Shown: positions 26,533 to 32,489 of the stretch, piece by piece
Position numbering within the stretch: position 1 is the first letter of the stretch
Layout of the letters: the number at the start of each line of letters is the position of its first letter
Origin: Betaproteobacteria bacterium HGW-Betaproteobacteria-8
Lineage (GTDB): Bacteria > Pseudomonadota > Gammaproteobacteria > Burkholderiales > Methylophilaceae
DNA: 32,489 nucleotides
Reading direction: 5' to 3'
Assembly (NCBI GenBank): GCA_002842135.1
Contig: PHCD01000009.1
Location: 1 to 32,489, forward strand
Made by a program: the position numbers and the translations under genes
Notes under the pieces: model-generated
What the model was told of the DNA's origin: nothing
The model's input: the letters and a program-made list of their open reading frames with translations, nothing else
The model's database searches: none

Positions 26533-26571
26533 TAATACGGGGCTAAAGTGCTTCAGGTCGGACTAAAGGCT

Positions 26572-26816
26572 AGCCTTCCCCCTGCAAAGTGGAGGGAACC
26601 GTTATCACCTTGAGGCGCATCAAACGCCAGGCAGGCTCTATCCCCCAGACCCTGTGACTGGGTTATCCGATTCTGGCAATTACAAGCCAGGACTGGCGCG
26701 AAAACTACGCTTGCACGAAACAAAAGAAATCAGACACCGCAAACCATGCGACAAAACGAAAGACTTAAATAACACCCTGAACCGGGTAAGGGATAGCGTG
26801 GGGTGATTGGTGGCAG
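26572..26816. repeat. 245-base direct repeat, copy A
   Basis: Matches 27535-27780 at roughly 85-90 percent by eye, beginning with a C-rich CCCCCTGCAAA segment, then AACCGTTATCACCTTGAGGC and ending near GTGATTGGTG-CAG. No intact gene is present: the frame open in copy B is broken here by TGA. This repeat and the REP pair fill most of the 730-base space between the receptor and the HigB-like gene. Confidence 0.75.
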
Positions 26817-26892
26817 CATATAGCTCTCAGTAGCATTCAGCTGATACCAACAATTAACACAAATTTATATTTGTTTTGATATAATAAAAATT

Positions 26893-27228
26893 ATGAAAGA
26901 TATTACATTTCTAGGTGATTCGCTAGGTACTGTTCGTGAGTTTCCAGAAGATGTGAAGAAAGATGCTGGCTATCAACTCGGCAAAGTGCAGGAAGAAAAT
27001 ATGCCGGATGACTTTAAGTCAATGCCCAGCATTGGTTCCGGTGTATATGAAATTCGCATCTGGGATGACACAGGAGCCTTTCGAGTCATCTATACAGCTA
27101 AATTTAAAGATACGGTTTTCGTCTTACATGCGTTTCAGAAAAAAACACAGAAAACCTCACAACGTGATATCGAGATTTGTAAGAATCGATATAAAGACTT
27201 GGTAAGGAGCTTGAATCATGGCAAATGA
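26893..27228 (+). CDS. RelE/HigB-type (Gp49-like) toxin
   Basis: 111 residues. The sequence has the features of phage-derived Gp49-like/HigB toxins: an N-terminal LGTVREFPEDVKKDAGYQL, a central GSGVYEIRIWD..GAFRVIYTAKF and then VFVLHAFQKKTQKTSQRDIE. These proteins are ribosome-dependent mRNA interferases. The stop overlaps the next gene by 11 bases, the usual toxin-first order of this type. No ribosome-binding site precedes the ATG; a perfect TATAAT lies at 26880-26885, so a leaderless transcript is possible. The coding sequence is more AT-rich than the secretion genes, consistent with transfer. Confidence 0.9.
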   Translation: MKDITFLGDSLGTVREFPEDVKKDAGYQLGKVQEENMPDDFKSMPSIGSGVYEIRIWDDTGAFRVIYTAKFKDTVFVLHAFQKKTQKTSQRDIEICKNRYKDLVRSLNHGK

Positions 27229-27496
27229 AACTTTTAATTCAGTATGGGATGCTTTGGCAGATACCCCAGCGGAAGCTGCTAATTTGAAAGCAAAGGCTGC
27301 TCTCATGCAACAGATCAGCGCATACATTGCAGCGCAGGACTGGACACAGGACGAAGCCGCTAAACAATGCAAGATTACGCAGCCACGAATGAACGACTTG
27401 CTCCGGGGACGAATTTCCAAGTTTTCCATGGATGCACTGATTAATATTGCCTCCGCCATGGGCAAGGCGGTTCACATCGAACTGGAAGCTGCGTGA
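27218..27496 (+). CDS. XRE-family antitoxin partner
   Basis: 92 residues with a helix-turn-helix at about 42-75 (WTQDEAAKQCKITQPRMNDL then RGRISKFSMDALINIASAMG), typical of the HigA-like antitoxins paired with Gp49-like toxins. AAGGAG lies eight bases before the ATG and inside the toxin gene, so translation is probably coupled. It should neutralise the toxin and repress the operon. Confidence 0.9.
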   Translation: MANETFNSVWDALADTPAEAANLKAKAALMQQISAYIAAQDWTQDEAAKQCKITQPRMNDLLRGRISKFSMDALINIASAMGKAVHIELEAA

Positions 27497-27534
27497 AACA
27501 TCGAGCGTTTCCATACGGTTTTCTATCCCCACCC

Positions 27535-27780
27535 AGCCCTCCCCCTGCAAAGGAGAGAAAACCGTTATCACCTTGAGGCGCATCAAACGCCAGGTAGGCT
27601 ATATCCCACAAACCCTGTGGCTGGAGTATCCGATTCTGGCAATTAATAGACAAGGACTGGCGAAAAAACCACGCTTGCGCGAAACAAAATAAATCAGACC
27701 CCACAAACCATGTGACAGGACGAAAGACTTAAATAACTACCTGAACCGGGTGAGGGATAGCTTGGAGTGATTGGTGACAG
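27535..27780. repeat. 245-base direct repeat, copy B
   Basis: Second copy of the element at 26572-26816. It fills the 335-base space between the HigA-like gene and the DUF4258 gene and is preceded by a REP-like C-rich arm (27519-27534). An ORF on the + strand runs through part of it, but the other copy is interrupted, so I do not call a gene. Confidence 0.75.
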
Positions 27781-27831
27781 AAATGATCCTGGCTTGCATG
27801 TTTTGATGCCAATACTTAGACTGCGTAGACT

Positions 27832-28062
27832 ATGGACTTCAAATTAAGTGACCATGCAAAAAAACGCATGGGAAAACGTAAAGTAAAAATTGAATGGGTT
27901 CAGGCCGCATTAGATCATCCGGATATCATTGAGAATGATAAGGAGGACGTCAGATTAGCGCATGCTTTAAAGGCGATTCCTGATAGAGGCTTTAAAGTAT
28001 TGAAAGTGGTCTACAATGAAACAACTGATCCAGTCACTGTGGTGACGGTGTTTTTTGAATAG
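27832..28062 (+). CDS. DUF4258-type small protein, probable toxin
   Basis: 76 residues: FKLSDHAKKRMGKRKVKIEW, then VQAALDHPDII, RGFKVLKVVYNET and VTVVTVFFE. This is the DUF4258 pattern, a RelE-like fold often encoded next to a DUF2283 protein, as here (nine bases apart). Such pairs are regarded as toxin-antitoxin modules, though activity is less well established than for HigBA. No clear ribosome-binding site precedes the start. Confidence 0.82.
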   Translation: MDFKLSDHAKKRMGKRKVKIEWVQAALDHPDIIENDKEDVRLAHALKAIPDRGFKVLKVVYNETTDPVTVVTVFFE

Positions 28063-28070
28063 GTGAATCT

Positions 28071-28256
28071 ATGAAAATTGAATTTGATCCAATTGCCGAT
28101 GCATTGTACATCGAGCTGATGGAAGGCGAGGTAGATAGATCCGAAGAGATCAAGCCGGGGGTGATAATGGATTATGACGAAAGCGGGAATGTGTTGGGCA
28201 TGGAAATGTTATACATCAGCAAGAGAGAACACGGAATGATTAAAAAAGCCGCATAG
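28071..28256 (+). CDS. DUF2283 small protein, probable antitoxin partner
   Basis: 61 residues. KIEFDPIADALYIELMEGEV and VIMDYDESGNVLGMEML are the two DUF2283 signature stretches. AGGTG lies five bases before the ATG and overlaps the stop of the DUF4258 gene, so the two are cotranscribed. A strong terminator follows 13 bases after the stop. The protein probably binds the DUF4258 partner. Confidence 0.85.
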   Translation: MKIEFDPIADALYIELMEGEVDRSEEIKPGVIMDYDESGNVLGMEMLYISKREHGMIKKAA

Positions 28257-28268
28257 CTTGAATATCAT

Positions 28269-28291
28269 AAGGGGCCATAAGGCCCTTTTTT
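28269..28291 (+). terminator. intrinsic terminator after the DUF4258/DUF2283 pair
   Basis: AAGGGGCC (28269-28276) pairs with GGCCCTTT... around an ATAA loop, with six T's at the end. Confidence 0.88.
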
Positions 28292-28333
28292 GTGTCAGCG
28301 AGGCAGAAACATGGGTAATGCCGGAGAAATGGA

Positions 28334-28576
28334 GTGAGTATTTCTGCAATTAAACTCGACCCACATGCGGTAGACGTCATGTTTTCGAATGAAGCGCTGC
28401 ACTTGGTTTTGGCAGATGGCCGCGAAATCTCGGCACCATTGGAATGGTTTCCGAGACTACGTGATGCAGATGATAAGCAAAGAAAAAACTGGCGGCTGAT
28501 TGGTAAGGGTGTCGGCATACACTGGCCAGAAATCGACGAAGATATCGCCGTAAGCACATTGATGAAGAATAATTGA
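28334..28576 (+). CDS. DUF2442 small protein
   Basis: 80 residues from a GTG start with GGAG seven bases upstream. The pattern DVMFSNEALHLVLADGREIS, PLEWFPRL and NWRLIGKGVGIHWPEIDEDI is that of DUF2442. DUF2442 genes usually lie next to a DUF4160 gene as a probable TA pair. No DUF4160 partner is visible here: only 43 bases separate the preceding terminator from this start. It is therefore an orphan half of a module. Confidence 0.85.
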   Translation: MSISAIKLDPHAVDVMFSNEALHLVLADGREISAPLEWFPRLRDADDKQRKNWRLIGKGVGIHWPEIDEDIAVSTLMKNN

Positions 28577-28589
28577 AAATCACAGTTAC

Positions 28590-28617
28590 AAGGCTCCTTT
28601 CAAGGGGCCTTTTTTAT
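28590..28617 (+). terminator. intrinsic terminator after the DUF2442 gene
   Basis: AAGGCTCC (28590-28597) pairs with GGGGCCTT (28604-28611, one G-T) followed by TTTTATT. Confidence 0.85.
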
Positions 28618-28915
28618 TGGCCGCAATTCAGCGCGTGAAAATTCCGCTCAATGCCGGGTGCAGCAAAGCCATGCAGCGGATTTAGAGACGTAAAGACATG
28701 ATGGTCCGAAGCAGGCACGGAATAGCCGTGGAGTGGTTAACAAAAGTATAGAACAACAAAAACCCGCATATCAGAATACCCAAGCAGATCATCCAGCCCG
28801 ACCGGCCAAGCTGCCAAGCCGATGCAGACATGCGGTGGAGAAAAACATGATGCAAGCGGTATCGGAATCGGCTTCAGGTAAAGCATCCGGATTGCCGCTT
28901 GCTGCTTACGCCGCA
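28618..28915. other. gene-free stretch between the TA island and fecR
   Basis: No convincing gene, terminator or repeat. A 65-codon + strand frame (28733-28930, GTG start) runs through it but has no family pattern and no good ribosome-binding site. This marks the right border of the + strand island. Confidence 0.4.
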
Positions 28916-29893
28916 TTACCGCCGCAATAGTTGCGTGCCGCCCTTGGTCTCACTGACGCGAACCTCGGCAATTTTCGGCAATACCTGCAGGAAGCTTTCA
29001 ATGTCCGCTATCTGTACCACGGCCGTCACGTGCTGTGTGTTTTGATCTACAGCGACAATTGGTTTTTCGCGATATCTCGACAGCGTTTCGGCAACCTCGC
29101 CCATGCTTGCCTGCTCGAACACGATCGTTCCCAGCTGGAAAGCAAAGGCGTCATCGGCGCTGCGGCTGCTGAGTCTCGGTTCTCTACCTGCATCCACTTC
29201 AGCCACTTCGCCGTCAGTCAATATGATGGGCGTAAAGAGTACTTTTGCGTTGACACCCCGGGATTCAACCCGGACACGGCCATACTTGACGCTCACCCGC
29301 ACCTTGCTACTGAGCCGGTTGACGGCAAAGTTGGTCCCCAGCACGGTGACGCTGGCAAACCCGCTATCGACGATGAATGGGCGTGAAGGATCCTTGCTTA
29401 CATCGAGTATGATCTCGCCACGCTTGAGTGTAAGCAATCGCTTGTTGCGGTAATAGGCGATATCGACACTGGTGTCGGCATTCAGAATCAGCTCCGTACC
29501 ATCTGCAAGCAGTTGGTGCCCGGTCTCGCCGATGCCAGTTACGCTTGCCTGCACATACCAGGGCTGTGTCCATTCACGCCACGCCACCTGTCCAAGCAGG
29601 CCACAGCTCACGAACAGGAATAGACCCACTAATCCGCGTGCAATCGTTTTGCGATACTTTTCTTTCAATGCAGCGCTCTTGCGCTCAAGCGCATCTGCCA
29701 GTGATTGCATTCTATGGGTGGAGTCGAAGTCGTCCCACGTTTTCACAAACGCCTCATATTCACTGGCATGGGCAGGATCGGACATCAACCATGCTTCGAA
29801 CCTGCCACGCTCGGGATGATCTGGCGCGGCGTGCTGCATACGCGTAAACCAGCGCGCAGCTTCTTCTCGCAAGCGTTTGGAGGCGGGTGACAT
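28916..29893 (-). CDS. FecR-type anti-sigma/transmembrane regulator
   Basis: 325 residues from the ATG at 29893, 25 bases after the sigma stop. The N-terminal cytoplasmic domain (EEAARWFTRMQ...RFEAWLMSDPAHASEYE, DUF4880) binds the sigma factor. A single transmembrane segment (about 84-103) leads to the periplasmic FecR domain with LLADGTELILNADTSVDIAY, LKRGEIILDVSKDPSRPFIV and VTVLGTNFAV. A C-terminal secretin/TonB-short-like domain (about 245-320) should contact the receptor STN domain. All domains are present. The partner receptor (22394-26161) is separated by the + strand island. Confidence 0.93.
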   Translation of the reverse strand: MSPASKRLREEAARWFTRMQHAAPDHPERGRFEAWLMSDPAHASEYEAFVKTWDDFDSTHRMQSLADALERKSAALKEKYRKTIARGLVGLFLFVSCGLLGQVAWREWTQPWYVQASVTGIGETGHQLLADGTELILNADTSVDIAYYRNKRLLTLKRGEIILDVSKDPSRPFIVDSGFASVTVLGTNFAVNRLSSKVRVSVKYGRVRVESRGVNAKVLFTPIILTDGEVAEVDAGREPRLSSRSADDAFAFQLGTIVFEQASMGEVAETLSRYREKPIVAVDQNTQHVTAVVQIADIESFLQVLPKIAEVRVSETKGGTQLLRR

Positions 29894-29918
29894 AAGGTTT
29901 AAACCGGATGTGGTGGAT

Positions 29919-30446
29919 TCAAGAGAGCAACAAGTCGCGACTTGCCCGCAAATCAATCAGGGCTCGCATGATATGCCGCTCTACCATATTGAGCGAAATG
30001 CTAAGGTGATCCGCGATTTCCTGCTGACCGTAACCCTCGATGCGAAAAAGCCTGAATACCTCGCGGCAACGTGGCGGCAGGCAATCGATAATGCGCTGCA
30101 ATGCCTGCAGCCGCTGCTGGAGATCGGCAAGGTGCTCGGGGGAAGGGGCCAGATATTGCTCCGGCATGTTCTCGATACCCTGCCCTGCCCCATGAATCTC
30201 TGTTTCATCGGATATAAGCGGAACAAAGCGCGACATCTCATGATAGGTGTCCGCCAGCACACTACGCACGACAGTACGCAGATAAGCATGAGGCTTTTCA
30301 ATATTGTCGCGATTTTTGGTCAGGGCAAAGCGCAACAAGGCATCGTGCAACACATCGTTAGCGGTATGCACACAATGCGTATGCCGATAAATGCCGGGCA
30401 ACAGATCAGTGTAAGCCCAGCGCAAATCCAATCCATACCAGAACAT
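29919..30446 (-). CDS. ECF sigma factor, FecI-like
   Basis: 175 residues from the ATG at 30446, with AGGG eight bases upstream; the frame extends to 30575 without a better start. Region 2 is at about 8-70 (DVLHDALLRFAL, HAYLRTVVRSVLADTYHE) and region 4 at about 110-165, with LPPRCREVFRLFRIEGYGQQ and EIADHLSISLNMVERHIMRAL. Length and pattern fit the iron-starvation/FecI group. It should be held by FecR and released when the receptor binds substrate, then transcribe the receptor gene. Confidence 0.93.
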   Translation of the reverse strand: MFWYGLDLRWAYTDLLPGIYRHTHCVHTANDVLHDALLRFALTKNRDNIEKPHAYLRTVVRSVLADTYHEMSRFVPLISDETEIHGAGQGIENMPEQYLAPSPEHLADLQQRLQALQRIIDCLPPRCREVFRLFRIEGYGQQEIADHLSISLNMVERHIMRALIDLRASRDLLLS

Positions 30447-30677
30447 GATGATTACCCTATAAAAGCCAACATCGAAAATATCCGTGGTGTTTTGCTTTAT
30501 GCGAGACGCCAGCTGAAAACCCTGCAAGGCTATTGATCCTCTGTACCTTCGGATTTCCACTGACTGTCGGGACAAGCTCTACATGGATTGGTCTGCAAAA
30601 AATGTGCCTGAATTTACAAACTGCTCAAGGTGCTGATTAAATTAGACTTTAGAAAAATAGCAGGACTGCCATTTATG

Positions 30678-30720
30678 AGATTTGGTTGTGTACAACCAAA
30701 TCTATGGCTGTATACAACCA
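30678..30720. promoter_or_regulatory. tandem palindromic operators upstream of the sigma gene
   Basis: Site 1 (30678-30703) is a perfect 12-bp inverted repeat, AGATTTGGTTGT and ACAACCAAATCT, around GT. Site 2 (30705-30720) is TGGCTGT-AT-ACAACCA with one mismatch. Their centres are 22 bases apart, two helical turns. The cores TTGTGTACAA and CTGTATACAA resemble operators of FCD-type GntR regulators. No T-run follows, so a terminator is unlikely. The sites sit about 230 bases before the sigma start in an otherwise gene-free gap of 340 bases. Confidence 0.6.
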
Positions 30721-30787
30721 ACTGGAGGGGGGATTGAAGCTGTACATCTTTGCAACAGGATGATGCGGTAACAATAAATGATTGGTT

Positions 30788-31585
30788 TCAACTTTCCAGT
30801 TTGAAATCCACCGGCACCACTACAGTAAATGACTTTCTGGACAGATCGCCACGTACCGGCAAGGCCTCAACAGCTTTTTTCAACATCGCACGCGCCGCAT
30901 CGTCCAGCACCTTGTGCCCGCTACCGGGTTCGAGCAGCACGATCTCGACCAGGCGGCCCTTGCTAAACCGCGCACTGACCAGCACCGTACCCTGCAGATT
31001 ACGTCGGATGGCGATCTGCGGATAGGTTTTGTTCTTCGATATCATGTCATGCAACAACTGGCCGTAACCTTTCCAGGCTTCATTCTGATCGGCTACTTCA
31101 AATTGCGCGTTAGGGTCCGGTTCACCGGGCGCTCCCGATTGACTGCTCGCCTCGGATGACGGCGGAGTATCCGTTGATTCCGATGACGCCTGGACTGGCG
31201 GCGGGGATGGAGTTACAGCCTTTTCTTCAGTCGCCTCTGCCTGCTCTTCGAATACCGGCACCTCCAACTGAGCCGGTGACATTTCGTTCTTGGTGGCGAG
31301 TATCGGCTTATTGACCTTCTCCGGCTTGGCTACAGGTTTGGGAGGCGTAACGGGTTGCTGGGGTGATTCGGGTTGAGGCGGCTCAGGCTGAGCAGATGGC
31401 GCAACTTCACGCATCTGCGCCATCTGCACGGCGATCCGCACCTGTGCCGGTGCGGATGCATGTTCAAGCGATGGCAGCAACAAAAACAAACCAGCATGCA
31501 GGGCCAAAGCCAGGCAAAAGGCCGGGAACAAGCGTTCTGATGCAAGCTGCTGCTGTACGGAGAAATCCGGAATGCTTACCGTCAT
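30788..31585 (-). CDS. tonB: TonB energy-transducer protein
   Basis: 265 residues: a cytoplasmic start, one transmembrane helix at about 20-37 (PAFCLALALHAGLFLLLPSL, with the conserved helix His), a long Pro/Glu/Ser-rich periplasmic spacer (about 60-165) and a C-terminal TonB domain with YPQIAIRRNLQGTVLVSARF and LLEPGSGHKVLDDAARAMLK. It transfers proton-motive energy to TonB-dependent receptors, presumably the large receptor of this locus. It follows exbD by 58 bases. Confidence 0.94.
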   Translation of the reverse strand: MTVSIPDFSVQQQLASERLFPAFCLALALHAGLFLLLPSLEHASAPAQVRIAVQMAQMREVAPSAQPEPPQPESPQQPVTPPKPVAKPEKVNKPILATKNEMSPAQLEVPVFEEQAEATEEKAVTPSPPPVQASSESTDTPPSSEASSQSGAPGEPDPNAQFEVADQNEAWKGYGQLLHDMISKNKTYPQIAIRRNLQGTVLVSARFSKGRLVEIVLLEPGSGHKVLDDAARAMLKKAVEALPVRGDLSRKSFTVVVPVDFKLES

Positions 31586-31604
31586 TTCAGTTGCCTAATC
31601 GATC

Positions 31605-31655
31605 CATATTAATTGCAGGCCCATATTGATCGCAGACCCGTATCTATCGCGAGGC
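31605..31655. repeat. degenerate 17-base tandem repeat between exbD and tonB
   Basis: Three consecutive 17-base units: CATATTAATTGCAGGCC, CATATTGATCGCAGACC and CGTATCTATCGCGAGGC. The last runs into the exbD stop region. No known role. Confidence 0.45.
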
Positions 31656-32054
31656 TTCCGGCAGCATGACAAAGGTGAACCGGCTGATGCCGGCACGCTG
31701 AGTTGCGGCCATGACCTTGGCGACGATGCCGTACTCGACCTTCTCGTCGGCGAATATCTCGACGGTTGCCTCCGCGTTGCCTGCAACCTGCCTCAGACGG
31801 GCATCAAGTTCGCTCTGGGAAACACCGACATCGTTAAAGTAAAGGGTGCCGTCCCCAGTGACGCTGACACGTGCCGATTCCAACTGGGTGGTGGAGAGAT
31901 CGGCTGTCGCCCTGGGGAGGTTCACGGGGACGGCATTCATCAGCAACGGCGCCGTTACGATGAAAACGGTGAGCAGCACCAGCATGACATCCACCAGTGG
32001 CGTCACGTTAATCTCGCTCATCATGTTGTCATCACCGCCCGGGGTCATTGCCAT
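31644..32054 (-). CDS. exbD: ExbD/TolR-family protein
   Basis: 136 residues. MSEINVTPLVDVMLVLLTVF contains the family motif, with the essential transmembrane Asp at position 22, followed by LPRATAD and a C-terminal periplasmic domain ending FTFVMLPEASR. AAGG lies nine bases upstream. ExbD works with ExbB and TonB in the inner membrane. ExbB would normally be encoded just upstream but is not seen there. Confidence 0.94.
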   Translation of the reverse strand: MAMTPGGDDNMMSEINVTPLVDVMLVLLTVFIVTAPLLMNAVPVNLPRATADLSTTQLESARVSVTGDGTLYFNDVGVSQSELDARLRQVAGNAEATVEIFADEKVEYGIVAKVMAATQRAGISRFTFVMLPEASR

Positions 32055-32109
32055 ATTGGGTTACCTTTCTGTCTAAAACAGACTTGCCACGGAAACATTG
32101 ATTAAATGG

Positions 32110-32331
32110 CTACGCGAGCGAATTGCTGCGTTGCGCGGTACTCACAACCTCGCTGTATATCGCAACCATCTCGGCTGCTGCGTTCCGGGCGCCTTGTGGC
32201 GTCAAGCCGAGCTGCCTTGGCAGCCGTCTTGACGGATACGACCCTTGCGGTTGTGACATCAAGGTCGCGACGCAGGAGCGGGCCCTTGATGGGCATGACC
32301 CTTGCGGTTGCACTTCATCCCGCTCACTCAT
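32110..32331 (-). CDS. doubtful repetitive small ORF (PQG-containing)
   Basis: 73 residues, not recognised. It contains two copies of QPQGS-PSR spaced 57 bases apart and a third PQGA, ending NSLA. Most differences between the copies are silent in this frame, but an opposite-strand frame shows the same, so coding strand and reality are both uncertain. AAGGA lies 12 bases before the start, which is too far. It may be a dispersed repeat. Confidence 0.25.
   Translation of the reverse strand: MSERDEVQPQGSCPSRARSCVATLMSQPQGSYPSRRLPRQLGLTPQGARNAAAEMVAIYSEVVSTAQRSNSLA
32240..32310. repeat. 57-base-spaced direct repeat
   Basis: GACCCTTGCGGTTG occurs at 32240-32253 and 32297-32310, with flanking similarity (CTTGACGGATAC versus CTTGATGGGCAT). 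The spacing is a multiple of three. Confidence 0.6.
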
Positions 32332-32353
32332 TTAATCAGTGTTTCCTTAGTGT

Positions 32354-32378
32354 AAAAAGACCTCCGGCAAGCCGGAGG
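32354..32378 (-). terminator. intrinsic terminator of an upstream - strand gene
   Basis: CCTCCGGC (32361-32368) pairs with GCCGGAGG (32371-32378). On the - strand it is followed by TCTTTTTAC. It would stop transcription entering from beyond the right edge, so exbD must have its own promoter between 32055 and 32353. Confidence 0.8.
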
Positions 32379-32489
32379 GTTAGAGGGGATAGTTCTGAGA
32401 CAGCTCAACTTTCCAATGCAGCAGGTTATTCACAGCTTCTGCTTTGCCCTGATTCCCCATGAAAGCTTTTCACTTTGTTCCCTCGATTT

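Noticed and set aside
27447..27692. 81-codon ORF through repeat copy B
   Set aside because: The equivalent frame in copy A is broken by TGA, and the first part is only HigA read in another frame.
26572..27780. Direct repeats considered as integron attC sites or insertion-sequence ends
   Set aside because: Far longer than attC, no visible transposase or integrase, and no clear terminal inverted repeats or target duplication.
28733..28930. 65-codon + strand ORF between the TA island and fecR
   Set aside because: GTG start without a usable ribosome-binding site, no family pattern, and its end overlaps the fecR stop.
30678..30703. Palindrome considered as a terminator for tonB
   Set aside because: Only two bases in the loop and no T-run on the - strand; an operator fits better.
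32380..32460. 26-residue - strand ORF just before the terminator at the right edge
   Set aside because: No ribosome-binding site; more likely the 3' untranslated part of a gene that ends outside or at the window edge (an in-frame TGA lies about 10 bases upstream of the ATG).

Overview
This window reads as a piece of a betaproteobacterial chromosome. The partial S20 protein at the left edge, the GspG/PilM-P-type export genes, the FecI/FecR/TonB set and the moderate GC content all fit. A methylotroph-type lineage (Methylophilaceae or a relative) is my guess from overall protein flavour only; nothing in the window proves it.

Layout, left to right. Position 2-229 is the 3' end of rpsT on the + strand, closed by a bidirectional terminator. 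From about 22.2 kb down to 365 every gene is on the - strand and tightly packed. In the direction of transcription this array is: two secreted four-cysteine proteins (called P3 and P2 here), an RTX protein, two adjacent type I secretion ABC transporters, an HlyD-type adaptor, a TolC-type outer-membrane channel, a third four-cysteine protein (P1), then a type II secretion-like machine built from GspG, GspF, GspE, PilM/N/O/P-like proteins, a GspD-type secretin and three more pseudopilins. It ends with an M48/PDZ lipoprotein protease. From the RTX gene down to 365 the largest gap is about 60 bases, and many neighbours overlap by 4 bases (ATGA). A complete type I exporter, its probable RTX substrate and a type II/type IV-pilus-like exporter therefore look like one expression unit.

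Upstream of that array lies a very large TonB-dependent receptor with a signalling (STN) domain (22394-26161). Further right are the genes that would energise and regulate it: FecR, an ECF sigma factor, TonB and ExbD (28916-32054, all - strand). No ExbB is visible. Between FecR and the receptor sits a + strand island (26.2-28.9 kb) of small toxin-antitoxin-like genes with GC-rich REP-like sequences and two copies of a 245-base direct repeat, one in front of each TA pair.

Interpretation (inference): the locus couples surface sensing and uptake (sigma/FecR/TonB/receptor) to export of an RTX protein and a family of Sec-dependent four-cysteine proteins by two different secretion systems. The parts I do not recognise from any described system are the P1/P2/P3 family, the conserved hairpin leader shared by the RTX and P3 genes, and the fusion of type I and type II-like export genes into one array. 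The right end (32055-32489) holds a doubtful repetitive small ORF and a terminator for a gene beyond the window.
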